From: Candidatus Villigracilis affinis
Lineage (GTDB): Bacteria > Chloroflexota > Anaerolineae > Anaerolineales > Villigracilaceae
NCBI GenBank assembly: GCA_016718275.1
Contig: JADKEA010000023.1
Location: 211,380 to 275,379 of the forward strand
Direction: 5' to 3'
DNA length: 64,000 nt
This document shows, piece after piece, positions 24,874 to 33,213 of this stretch (the first letter of the stretch is position 1; each line of letters starts with the position of its first letter). A program made the translations under genes and the position numbers. A model generated the notes under the pieces. That model worked only from the letters and a program-made list of their open reading frames with translations, was not told the DNA's origin and ran no database searches.

Positions 24874-25641
24874 ATGATCGATTCAAACAAACCATCAGAA
24901 GACGTTATCCGCATTGAAGGTGTCTCCGTGCTGTATCGCAAGCCGGGAGAACGGATTCGTACCTTCAAGGAATACGCCATTCGTATTCTGCAGAGACGGA
25001 TCCAATTTAAAGAATTCCGCGCCTTGAATGATGTAAACCTGCAGATCCAAAAAGGCGAGATCTTCGGCATCGTGGGCAATAATGGCGCCGGGAAAAGTAC
25101 CCTGCTCAAGGTGGTCTCACGCGTCTTAATTCCTACGGAAGGGCGGGTGTGGATCAAAGGCGTTGTCACGCCGCTGTTGGAGTTGGGCGCGGGCTTTCAC
25201 CCTGAATTGACCGGGCGCGAGAACATTATGCTGAATGGCACCATCCTTGGTCATCCGCGCCGTGAGATCGAAGAGCACATGGACGAGATCATCGAGTTCT
25301 CTGAGCTGGGCGATTTTATTGATTCGCCCCTGCGTACCTATTCCAGCGGCATGTATGCCCGCCTCGGATTTGCCGCAGCCACCACCTGGGAACCGGATAT
25401 CCTCCTGCTTGATGAAGTGCTGTCTGTGGGGGATGAATCCTTCCGCAGGAAATGCGAAGCGCGTATGCGTGGATTCCGCAATGGAAAGACCACCTCCATC
25501 ATGGTTTCTCACTCCATGGAATCTGTGATGAATCTTTGTCAGCGTGTTGCCTGGCTTGACCATGGTACAGTGCGCGCGGTTGGCCCCGCTGCCGATATCG
25601 TGGCGGAATATCGCAAGGCACAGCCGGGTGCAGGAGCATAA
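24874..25641 (+). CDS. ABC polysaccharide exporter ATPase (Wzt/TagH-like)
   Basis: 255 residues, 2 nt after the permease. Walker A 'GNNGAGKSTLLK', signature 'YSSGMYARLGFA', Walker B 'DILLLDEVLSVGD', and switch His in 'MVSHSMESV'. The N-terminal extension 'YRKPGERIRTFKEYAIRILQRR' is typical of the O-antigen/teichoic acid exporter subfamily. There is no C-terminal carbohydrate-binding domain as in long Wzt proteins, so export probably does not need chain-end recognition by this subunit. Confidence 0.94.
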   Translation: MIDSNKPSEDVIRIEGVSVLYRKPGERIRTFKEYAIRILQRRIQFKEFRALNDVNLQIQKGEIFGIVGNNGAGKSTLLKVVSRVLIPTEGRVWIKGVVTPLLELGAGFHPELTGRENIMLNGTILGHPRREIEEHMDEIIEFSELGDFIDSPLRTYSSGMYARLGFAAATTWEPDILLLDEVLSVGDESFRRKCEARMRGFRNGKTTSIMVSHSMESVMNLCQRVAWLDHGTVRAVGPAADIVAEYRKAQPGAGA

Positions 25642-25647
25642 ATCCAC

Positions 25648-26196
25648 ATGCAATTCATACCAACCAGCCTGCCTGAAGTGATTCTGGTCGTGCCGAAAGT
25701 CTTTGAAGACGAGCGTGGATTCTTTTTGGAAAGCTACCAAAAGGAACGCTTTTTGGCGGCAGGCATTCAATTTGATTTTGTACAAGATAACCATTCGGCT
25801 TCCACACGGGGGGTGTTGCGCGGATTGCATTACCAGATTCGCCAGCCTCAGGGTAAACTGGTGCGAACGGTCGTTGGCGAGATTTATGACGTGGCTGTGG
25901 ATATTCGCCGCAGTTCCCCGACGTTTGGAAAATGGGTCGGGGCGGTCCTTTCGTCAGAAAACAAGAACCAGCTTTGGGTCCCGCCCGGATTCGCGCATGG
26001 GTTTTATGTCATGAGCGAGCGGGCTGAGATCCTTTATAAAACGACAGATTATTATGCTCCGCAATGGGAGCGCAGTCTGTTATGGAACGATCCTGCTCTG
26101 GGCATCGATTGGCCCGTTGCGGGCGATGGCTTTCCGATTCTGTCTGGGAAGGATGCAAAGGGCGTGCTCCTCAAAGATGCTGAGATTTATGATTAG
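25648..26196 (+). CDS. rfbC: dTDP-4-dehydrorhamnose 3,5-epimerase
   Basis: 182 residues, the normal length of RmlC, a cupin-fold dimer. Visible family features: 'FEDERGFFLESYQKERF', 'RGVLRGLHYQ' with the catalytic His, 'EIYDVAVDIRRSSPTFGKW', and 'WVPPGFAHGFYVMSE'. It converts dTDP-4-keto-6-deoxyglucose to the rhamno configuration, third step of dTDP-L-rhamnose synthesis. It lies 6 nt after the ABC ATPase gene. Confidence 0.95.
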   Translation: MQFIPTSLPEVILVVPKVFEDERGFFLESYQKERFLAAGIQFDFVQDNHSASTRGVLRGLHYQIRQPQGKLVRTVVGEIYDVAVDIRRSSPTFGKWVGAVLSSENKNQLWVPPGFAHGFYVMSERAEILYKTTDYYAPQWERSLLWNDPALGIDWPVAGDGFPILSGKDAKGVLLKDAEIYD

Positions 26197-26211
26197 ACTC
26201 CGGGAGACAAA

Positions 26212-27291
26212 ATGAAAAATGTTTTGGTCACTGGCGGGGCGGGTTTTATCGGCTCCAATTTTGTTCGTTATCTTTTAGAGGCGGATCCACAGGTTCAGAT
26301 CATTAACCTCGATGCGTTGACCTATGCGGGCAGCCTCGAGAATTTGAAGGACCTGCCCAACGCGGATCATCACACCTTTGTGCAGGGTGATATTTGCAAC
26401 CGTGATTTTGTGCGCGATTTGCTTCGCCAACATCAGATCGATACCATCATTCATTTTGCCGCCGAGACCCATGTGGACCGTTCGATTTTGGGACCGGAGC
26501 CGTTCATTCAAACGAATGTGATCGGCACGTTTACATTGCTTGAAGCGGCGCGGCAATACTGGCAGGTGGAAAACGCGCTGCCTCTCGATCAAGTCCGCTT
26601 TCATCATGTTTCCACCGATGAAGTGTATGGCACGCTTGCGCCCGATGACCCCGCCTTTTCTGAAACCACCCCCTACGCGCCGAATTCACCTTATGCCGCT
26701 TCAAAGGCCTCCAGCGATCATCTGGTGCGTTCTTATAACCACACCTACCAACTGCCGGTGACCATTTCGAATTGTTCGAATAATTATGGCCCGCGCCAGT
26801 TTCCCGAGAAATTGATTCCGCTGGTCATCCTCAATGCGTTGACAGGCAAACACCTGCCCGTGTATGGCGACGGCCAGCAGATCCGCGATTGGCTGTTCGT
26901 GACCGACCATTGTGAGGCGATCCACAAGATCGTTGTGGATGGCAAACCCGGCGAAACCTATAACATCGGCGGCAATAACCAGCCCGCCAATTTGACCATC
27001 ATCGAAACCATCTGTGATCTGTTGGATGAACTTCAGCCGCTGGCAGAGTCGCATCGTAGTTTGATTAAATTCGTAACAGACCGCCCTGGTCATGACCGCC
27101 GCTATGCCATGAATATCAGCAAGATCGAACGCGATCTTGGCTGGAAGCCGCGTCATTCCCTGACGGACGGCCTGCTTGCCACGGTGCAATGGATCCTCGC
27201 CAACCCAGAGTGGGTGAGTGCCATTCAAAAGCAGCACGAATATCAAACCTGGCTTTCCAAAAACTATGAAAAAAGAGAGAACCCGTCATGA
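26212..27291 (+). CDS. rfbB: dTDP-glucose 4,6-dehydratase
   Basis: 359 residues, short-chain dehydrogenase fold with NAD+ loop 'GGAGFIGSNFV', catalytic 'STDEVYGTL' region and Tyr-x-x-x-Lys in 'SPYAASKASSDHLV'. 'NNYGPRQFPEKLIPLVI' is diagnostic for RmlB. Second step of dTDP-L-rhamnose synthesis. GGGAG precedes the ATG, and its stop overlaps the next start (ATGA at 27288). Confidence 0.96.
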   Translation: MKNVLVTGGAGFIGSNFVRYLLEADPQVQIINLDALTYAGSLENLKDLPNADHHTFVQGDICNRDFVRDLLRQHQIDTIIHFAAETHVDRSILGPEPFIQTNVIGTFTLLEAARQYWQVENALPLDQVRFHHVSTDEVYGTLAPDDPAFSETTPYAPNSPYAASKASSDHLVRSYNHTYQLPVTISNCSNNYGPRQFPEKLIPLVILNALTGKHLPVYGDGQQIRDWLFVTDHCEAIHKIVVDGKPGETYNIGGNNQPANLTIIETICDLLDELQPLAESHRSLIKFVTDRPGHDRRYAMNISKIERDLGWKPRHSLTDGLLATVQWILANPEWVSAIQKQHEYQTWLSKNYEKRENPS

Positions 27292-28160
27292 AGGGAATCA
27301 TCCTTGCCGGTGGGCGCGGCACACGCCTGCACCCGCTGACTTTTTCCATGAGCAAGCAATTGCTGCCGGTGTACGACAAGCCGATGGTGTATTATCCGCT
27401 TTCCATGCTGATGCTGGCGGAGATCCGTGACATTCTCGTCATCAGCACACCCGAAGATTTGCCGCTCTTCCGCAACCTGCTTGGCGATGGGACTCAGTGG
27501 GGGCTGAGATTCTCCTACGCAGAACAGGACCAGCCGCGGGGTCTGGCAGATGCGTTCCGCGTCGGCGCGAAATTCGTCGGGAATGATTCATCCTGTTTGA
27601 TTCTGGGCGATAACATTTTCTTCGGTCATGGCCTGCCCGAGATATTGCGCCGCTCCGCCACGTTGACTTCCGGTGCGCGCATCTTTGCCTACCCTGTGCG
27701 CGACCCCGAACGTTACGGCGTGGTCGAGTTCGATAGCGATGGCAAAGTGGTAAGCCTCGAAGAAAAACCCGCCCAGCCAAAATCGAATTACGCGGTGCCG
27801 GGCGTTTATTTTTACGACCCCGGCGTGATCGAAATGGCGGCGAATTTACAGCCCTCGAAACGCGGCGAACTGGAGATCACCGATTTGAACCGTCTTTACG
27901 TCGAACGCGGCGACCTGCGCGTGGAAGCGCTTGGCCGCGGCGTAGCCTGGCTCGATGCCGGCACCCACGAGTCGCTGTTGCAGGCTTCGAATTTCATTCA
28001 GGCCGTGCAGGAACGTCAGGGCATGATGATCTCCTGCCCCGAAGAAATCGCCTACCGCATGGGCTTCATCGACAAAAGACAACTTCTGGAGCTGGCTGAC
28101 AGACTCAAGAATAACTCCTACGGTCAATATCTTTTGGATCTCGCAAACGGAAAAATTTAA
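27288..28160 (+). CDS. rfbA: Glucose-1-phosphate thymidylyltransferase
   Basis: 290 residues, full-length RmlA. Nucleotide-binding 'LAGGRGTRLHPLTFSMSKQL' with the catalytic Arg and Lys, 'LILGDNIFFGHGL', and 'VAWLDAGTHESLLQAS'. It joins dTTP and glucose-1-phosphate to give dTDP-glucose, first step of the pathway. Translationally coupled to rfbB; rfbD follows at once. Confidence 0.96.
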   Translation: MKGIILAGGRGTRLHPLTFSMSKQLLPVYDKPMVYYPLSMLMLAEIRDILVISTPEDLPLFRNLLGDGTQWGLRFSYAEQDQPRGLADAFRVGAKFVGNDSSCLILGDNIFFGHGLPEILRRSATLTSGARIFAYPVRDPERYGVVEFDSDGKVVSLEEKPAQPKSNYAVPGVYFYDPGVIEMAANLQPSKRGELEITDLNRLYVERGDLRVEALGRGVAWLDAGTHESLLQASNFIQAVQERQGMMISCPEEIAYRMGFIDKRQLLELADRLKNNSYGQYLLDLANGKI

Positions 28161-29027
28161 ATGAAAATTTTATTGCTGGGTAATACCGGCCAACTGGGAT
28201 GGGAATTACAACGCTGTTTGCCGCCTCTGGGCGATGTACACGGTCTGGACTACCCGCAAATTGATCTGGCAAATCCAGAGACTCTGCGCGAAGTGATTCG
28301 CGCCTACAAACCCGATACCATTGTGAATTCCACTGCCTACACAGCCGTGGACGTGGCTGAAAGCAAAAGCGATCTCGCGTATGCCATCAACGCCAAAGCC
28401 TCTGCCGTCATGGCTGAAGAAGCCAAAGCATTGAATGCGACCCTGATCCATTACTCCACCGATTACGTTTTCGACGGCGCAAAAGGCTCAACTTATGTTG
28501 AGACAGACGCCACCAACCCGTTAAACGTCTATGGGGCTAGCAAACTGGCGGGGGAGCAGGCGATTCAATCCGTCGCCGGTTCATATCTCATTTTCCGCAC
28601 CGCCTGGGTGTACAGTTTGCGCCGTGATAGCTTTGTGACCAAAACCCTGCAATGGGCGCGTCAAAATGAGACCCTGCGGCTGGTGGATGACCAGATCAGT
28701 AATCCCACTTGGGCGCGCATGCTGGCGGAGACCACCGCTCAGGTGCTGGCACGCGGCGGTGACTACATCCGCGAACGGGCTGGTCTGTACCACCTCGCCG
28801 GAGATGGCTTTGCCAGCCGCCTCGAATGGGCACGTCTGGTGCTCGAACTCGATCCCAACCGTCACGAACAGAGGGTAAAGGAAATCCTGCCTGCTCCCAC
28901 CTCCGATTTTCCGACCCCGGCCACTCGTCCGCTGTTCTCAGCCCTGAACTGTGACCGCTTCACATCCACCTTTGGCCTGCGTCTCCCCAGCTGGGAATCC
29001 ACTTTGCGCATGGCCATGGACCGTTAA
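28161..29027 (+). CDS. rfbD: dTDP-4-dehydrorhamnose reductase
   Basis: 288 residues, reductase of the short-chain dehydrogenase fold: 'GNTGQLGWELQRCLP', 'STDYVFDGAKGSTYVETD', Tyr-x-x-x-Lys in 'YGASKLAGEQ'. Last step of dTDP-L-rhamnose synthesis, NAD(P)H-dependent. It begins directly after the rfbA stop and closes the operon. The 121 nt to the sigma gene hold the shared GCCGGTCTC-type promoter element and no clear terminator. Confidence 0.95.
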   Translation: MKILLLGNTGQLGWELQRCLPPLGDVHGLDYPQIDLANPETLREVIRAYKPDTIVNSTAYTAVDVAESKSDLAYAINAKASAVMAEEAKALNATLIHYSTDYVFDGAKGSTYVETDATNPLNVYGASKLAGEQAIQSVAGSYLIFRTAWVYSLRRDSFVTKTLQWARQNETLRLVDDQISNPTWARMLAETTAQVLARGGDYIRERAGLYHLAGDGFASRLEWARLVLELDPNRHEQRVKEILPAPTSDFPTPATRPLFSALNCDRFTSTFGLRLPSWESTLRMAMDR

Positions 29028-29119
29028 TAAGCATGTTTTTCCCTTTTAATGTACGGTCCAGTGCTTTTGTGGCCCTTCATGACCTTTCAATTATGCAAAT
29101 TCGTGGCAATTTTGGTTTT

Positions 29120-29149
29120 GCCGGTCTCTTTTTTCGATCTCATACGTTA
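29120..29149 (+). promoter_or_regulatory. Shared ECF-type promoter element, sigma gene copy
   Basis: GCCGGTCTC (29120-29128), 16 nt, CGTTA (29145-29149). The same block with the same spacing precedes ten of the twelve SLH genes, implying that the sigma factor controls itself and them. Here the CGTTA overlaps the ATG at 29149, unlike the other copies. Confidence 0.8.
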
Positions 29150-29727
29150 TGAATAATGAAGCATCACATATTTCTCAGGGTTCTTCATCGCCTGAAACCG
29201 ACATTCCCCGCCTGGTAGAGCGCACCCAGGAAGGTGACTCTCAGGCTGTAGCGACTCTGTATAGTCTGCATTACCAGCGAATCTATACATTTGCCTACTA
29301 TCGCCTGGATGGGAACGTACCGCTTGCCGAGGATATTACCGAGGAAGCTTTTATGCGTGCGTTTCGAATGATCGGCACCTTCCAGTGGAAGGGCGTTTCA
29401 TTCGGTGCCTGGGTGGTCACGATTGCCCGCAACCTGATTGTGGATATGTTGCGCCGCCCCGAAGCCCTGCAATTGCAGGAAACGTGGTTGGATGCCTCAC
29501 TCGATCCGGAGAAAGCTGTCGAGCAGGACATAACCAATAAAGAATTGGGTATGGCCCTTGAAAAACTGACCCCGGACCAAAAGGAAGTTATCATCCTGCG
29601 ATTTTTTGAAGACTTCAGCATCGCAGAGACAGCAAAGATCACAGGAAAATCAGTTGATGCCGTGAAACGTTTACAAGCACGTGCATTAATCGTACTGGAA
29701 AGTAAACTAACAAGAGACGAATCATGA
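29149..29727 (+). CDS. ECF-type RNA polymerase sigma factor
   Basis: 192 residues. Sigma region 2 at about 40-105 ('LYSLHYQRIYTFAYYRLDG' and 'AEDITEEAFMRAFRMIGTF'), region 4 at about 135-185 ('MALEKLTPDQKEVIILRFFEDFSIAETAKITGKS', a helix-turn-helix). No region 1.1 or 3, as in ECF factors. The only good in-frame start is the ATG at 29149, which overlaps the shared promoter element. The stop overlaps the next gene by 4 nt (ATGA), the usual sigma/anti-sigma coupling. The promoter element upstream and at ten SLH genes suggests autoregulation and one regulon. Confidence 0.93.
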   Translation: MNNEASHISQGSSSPETDIPRLVERTQEGDSQAVATLYSLHYQRIYTFAYYRLDGNVPLAEDITEEAFMRAFRMIGTFQWKGVSFGAWVVTIARNLIVDMLRRPEALQLQETWLDASLDPEKAVEQDITNKELGMALEKLTPDQKEVIILRFFEDFSIAETAKITGKSVDAVKRLQARALIVLESKLTRDES

Positions 29728-31115
29728 ACAAGCATTGGAATCAAGCAGACAAAAAACTGGACGAAATCCTGGAGCGCTGCCTGTCCGAAATTAAGGCAGG
29801 ACGTGCGACCCGGGAAGAGTGCCTGTTGCGCTATAAGGACCAGGCACATGAGCTGGAGCCCTTATTACGCGTTGCCGATTCCCTGTACAAGATCCCCCAG
29901 CCACGACCCTCCGAGAAACGTGTTTTGGCAAGCCGCCAGCGCATTCTTCAGGAATTCCATTCCATCGACCGTGTTCCGTGGTGGCTGGCATTGCGTCGCG
30001 CTTTTGCGGCTCCGGCGCTGGCTCTATCGGCAGTGCTGACGTTCATTATGGTGACATTTTTTGGCGCACGGGTCTATTTTTCCGCCGCCAATGACCAACC
30101 CATCCCCAGTGCATACCCGAATCCGAGCCTGGCACTGACACAGCCCATTCCTCCCGAGTCCCAGCCGACGATCGCTTTCAACGGCATCGGCTTGCCCGGC
30201 GAGGTTGAAGGACCCTACGAGATTGCCAGTGCTCCGGACGGCACTCTGTGGTTTGCCCAAACAGATGCCACACGTGTTGGCTCAGTCAGTGCAGAAGACG
30301 GAAAGATCCAGGATTGGCCCGTCGCTGCCAGTGAAGGCCGTGCCGCTGGGATCGCTGTGGATAATGATGGGAAGGTATGGTTTACCGTTTCATCATCCCA
30401 ATCTGTGGTTGCTTTGGACCCTGAAACCAACCAGATATCTGAGTGGCGTGTTCCACCGGGCGATGGCACTCTGGGCAGAATCGAAGCCGGTACAGATGGA
30501 CGCATCTGGTTCATCGCCAGAGATGGAAATCGCATTTACTCGCTGGAACCCAAAACTGATAAATTTGTTGCCTACGAAGTCGCTGGCGCTGAATATATCG
30601 AATGGGCCGACGACTCGTTATGGTTCTCCGGCGAAGGTGGTTTGGGACAGATCACAGCCGAAGGACAGGTGCAGGAATATGATGCCCCCGGCGAACCCGC
30701 GGCTATGGTGTGGGACGGCTCGTCGCTTTGGTATGCCGGCGGAACCTTGATCGGGCGTTTTGATGCAGCCTCTGAGCAAATGAGCACCTATCCATTGGAA
30801 AGCAAAACCGCGGACCGAATTGCCACCGATGGCCTAAAGAATATCTGGTTCGGCTCACAAGGCGGCACGGAATTGGGCGTCTTGCAGAGTGATAGCGGGC
30901 AGATCAGCACCCGTTCCATGGCTGCTGTGGTGGAGAATTTGTACTGGCTGGCTGTGGGAACCGACCAGGTGTGGATGTCTGACAGCGAAAGTAAATTCAT
31001 TTACGCCTTCAGCCTTACGCCATCTGGCGAATTGAGCCTTTCTATCCCCTTGGACTCGCAGGCAGACCATTTACTTGCTTCCCTCTCGCTGGCTTCGCTG
31101 CCTGTGTTTCACTAA
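29724..31115 (+). CDS. Putative anti-sigma membrane protein with extracytoplasmic beta-propeller
   Basis: 463 residues. The cytoplasmic part (1-85) starts 'LDEILERCLSEIKAGRATREECLLRYKDQ', a pattern I associate with the DUF5667-like partner of ECF factors in Chloroflexota. No HxxxCxxC zinc motif is present. One TM lies at about 95-119. After a Pro-rich spacer, residues about 155-455 form a beta-propeller with repeated 'G-x-x-W-F' blades ('APDGTLWFAQTDATRVGSV', 'DNDGKVWFTV', 'GTDGRIWFIA'), similar to virginiamycin B lyase/NHL propellers. The propeller would face outward and could sense a ligand or envelope state, releasing the sigma factor. Translationally coupled to the sigma gene. The anti-sigma role is inferred from position and topology. 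Confidence 0.75.
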   Translation: MNKHWNQADKKLDEILERCLSEIKAGRATREECLLRYKDQAHELEPLLRVADSLYKIPQPRPSEKRVLASRQRILQEFHSIDRVPWWLALRRAFAAPALALSAVLTFIMVTFFGARVYFSAANDQPIPSAYPNPSLALTQPIPPESQPTIAFNGIGLPGEVEGPYEIASAPDGTLWFAQTDATRVGSVSAEDGKIQDWPVAASEGRAAGIAVDNDGKVWFTVSSSQSVVALDPETNQISEWRVPPGDGTLGRIEAGTDGRIWFIARDGNRIYSLEPKTDKFVAYEVAGAEYIEWADDSLWFSGEGGLGQITAEGQVQEYDAPGEPAAMVWDGSSLWYAGGTLIGRFDAASEQMSTYPLESKTADRIATDGLKNIWFGSQGGTELGVLQSDSGQISTRSMAAVVENLYWLAVGTDQVWMSDSESKFIYAFSLTPSGELSLSIPLDSQADHLLASLSLASLPVFH

Positions 31116-31141
31116 ATTCATCAAATTAGTTCAGTTATATT

Positions 31142-31177
31142 GAGACGGGCCTGATAACAGGTCCGTCTCTTTTTTTA
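31142..31177 (+). terminator. Terminator of the sigma/anti-sigma operon
   Basis: GAGACGGGCCTG / CAGGTCCGTCTC (one G-U), loop ATAA, then seven T. It separates regulator transcription from the first SLH gene. Confidence 0.9.
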
Positions 31178-31238
31178 TGAAGCAGGCCGCAGGTCAGGTT
31201 TGAGGCGGGGAGGGATAATTTCGAAATTGGTCGATTTT

Positions 31239-31268
31239 GCCGGTCTCTTTTTATAATCTCATTCGTTT
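31239..31268 (+). promoter_or_regulatory. Shared ECF-type promoter element of SLH gene P1
   Basis: GCCGGTCTC, 16 nt, CGTTT. P1 and P8 are the only copies with CGTTT instead of CGTTA, and both have a long leader. Confidence 0.8.
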
Positions 31269-31432
31269 AATTAATGTAGCACGATGGTAAATTTTGCCAT
31301 CGAAATGAAGACTTCAACCGGGGTATTTGAGATGTGAGACCTTTCCTGAAAGGAGGTTGATTGTAAAAAACGCTTATGTTTATGGATTTAATCAGAAAAA
31401 CGGTCTTTCAAATAAATAAGGAGATATACATC
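31269..31432 (+). other. Long P1 leader with in-frame upstream start
   Basis: 164 nt, against 60-90 nt for most array members. It contains a CGATGG/CCATCG hairpin (about 31282-31302), a block also found before P8 ('TTTCCTGAAAGGAGGT'), and an in-frame ATG at 31376 that would add a 19-residue N-terminus (MFMDLIRKTVFQINKEIYI). The second start at 31433 has AAGGAG 9 nt upstream. No known riboswitch fold was recognised. Confidence 0.5.
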
Positions 31433-32858
31433 ATGAGTAAGAAAGTATTTACCTTGTTGTTGGTTGCCGTATTCGCGTTGGCGCAGTTCAGCGTCGCCTC
31501 TGCGGTTCAGGTAGCCGCGGATGGCACTCTTGTTGGCCCCGACTTCATGCCCGCGGGCGCTGGCGCCACGGTCACGCTTGACTGGACCGCCACCGGTCTG
31601 CCCGCTGGCACCACCTACGTAGACATCTATGCACGCCTCCAGGGCGCTGGCAACACTTACGATATCCTCGAATGCCAGAATGTGGCCGTGATTATCGGCA
31701 CCAGCTCCGGCAGCGGCACGTTCGACTACGTATTCACTGGCGCGGGCGTCTATGGCAACCCTATTAATGGCGACTACTGGGAATTCCTGATCGCGTTCGA
31801 TGACACGGCCTCCTGCACCACTCTGCCTGCCGACCCCGCAGTGGCTGATAACTTCATGGCCTCCTCCTATGTGGATGGCAATAAACTTGATGGCTATGGT
31901 TTCTTCCCCCCATTTGACGGTGTGGTTGTGACCACGCCTGTGGCCTGCAATACCTTTGAATACTGGGCGATCGCTTCTGACAATTACAACATCCCTGTCA
32001 CCGAGCCGTATTCTGGTATTGGAAGCTGGAACCCGCAAGTGACGGGAACCTTTGCCCCCGCCCCGATCGGTCCGGATGACGAAGTGTTCTCCTGGGTATT
32101 CACCCTGCCCTCCACTGCCTCTGGTGTTTGGCAATTCTCGATCGATCCTGAAGATGCAGCCGGCAATGTGAACGGCGGCGGACCTTTCTATTTCCGAAAC
32201 AGCATCCTCACGCCAGCTATTGAAGACCGCCGACTGCGCGACCTTCAGCGACATTAGCGGACACGAGTATGAAGTGTACGTGCGCTATCTGGCCACCCTT
32301 GAGTTGATCAGCGGCTTCGCCGATGGCACCTTCGGCCCCGATACCACCCTCACCCGCGCCGAAGCCTCCACCCTGATCGAGATCTCCAATGGCTACGATG
32401 AGACCACCCTGCCGACCTCTGCGCCAGCGGGTTGTGACTTCACCGATGTAGCTGCCACCGACTGGTTCGCTGGCTGGGTCTGGCAGGCTTGTGCGGATGG
32501 TTACATGAACGGCATTGGCGGAGGTTTGTTCGACCCGAACAACCTGCTTACCCGTGGCCAGATCGTCACCATCCTCAACAACATTGCTGAGTCAGGCACT
32601 CCTCCTTCGGGCGGCTTCCTGGCTTCTATTCCCATGCTTTACCCCGTGTTTAACGGTCTTCCTTTCCAGATGCGTGAATCTGCCTGGACCGATGTCTCCA
32701 TTGGCGCATTCTACGCCGAGCCTGTGGTGGAAGCCTATGGCTGGGGTATTGCCGAAGGCACCAGTGATACGACCTTCTCCCCGGATCAGCCCGTGACCCG
32801 TGGCGAATTTGCCAAGATGCTTTACCGTGCCTTGAGCTTGATCTTCTTCTCCTTCTAG
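31433..32858 (+). CDS. SLH-domain surface protein P1 (one frameshift)
   Basis: First of twelve tandem paralogs. Signal peptide MSKKVFTLLLVAVFALAQFS...SA, a type-B variable region ('DGTLVGPDFMPAGAGATVTL'), then three SLH repeats that would bind a cell-wall glycan. The frame shifts by one extra base near 32222-32227, between 'LTPAIE' and 'ADCATFSDIS', exactly at the border of variable region and SLH part; removing one base restores a product of about 475 residues. SLH motifs: 'GFADGTFGPDTTLTRAEAS', 'FDPNNLLTRGQIV', 'FSPDQPVTRGEFAKMLYRA'. Similar to P8 over its whole length, leader included. Confidence 0.85.
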
Positions 32859-32885
32859 AGCATTCAGTTCGAATCAGTAAGTTCT

Positions 32886-32918
32886 GGAGCGGACCCATCC
32901 CGGGTCCGCTCCTCTTTG
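32886..32918 (+). terminator. Terminator of P1 (array type)
   Basis: GGAGCGGACCC / GGGTCCGCTCC, loop ATCCC, followed by TCTTT. The same hairpin ends nearly every array gene. The rest of the 355-nt gap to P2 holds only the P2 promoter element and a leader. Confidence 0.88.
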
Positions 32919-32999
32919 TGGGAGAATTACATGACGAAAGTCACATGGATTCAGTGACATATGTCCTTGTTAAGCCCAATAATGGCCTTTCAAGGTTTT

Positions 33000-33029
33000 G
33001 CCGGTCTCTTTTTCGAGTTTCAATCGTTA
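33000..33029 (+). promoter_or_regulatory. Shared ECF-type promoter element of P2
   Basis: GCCGGTCTC, 16 nt, CGTTA. A leader of about 175 nt follows; it is unlike the leader of P3 and no structure was recognised in it. Confidence 0.8.
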
Positions 33030-33213
33030 TAATAGTATAGAAGTAACGTACAAAAATTGGTTGTTACTTTTGATACTTCAGATGGCGGGGGGAAGCTGTT
33101 TGAGGTAAAAATTTAGTACTTCCGCCGGAGGTACCAAATTAGCGGGGCTAAACCAATACTTGCCAAAAGTTGAATGTTAAGTTCGTTTTCAAATAATATA
33201 GGAGTAATACCAA

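Noticed and set aside
31269..31432. Riboswitch in the long leader of P1 (and of P8)
   Set aside because: The two leaders share only short blocks, the hairpin at 31282-31302 is not kept in P8, and no known aptamer core was recognised.
31418..31436. AAGGAGATATACATCATG before P1 and P8 looks like the ribosome binding site of phage T7 gene 10 used in expression vectors
   Set aside because: Both copies sit inside homologous native leaders and are followed by native signal peptides. No vector sequence is nearby, so the match is coincidental.
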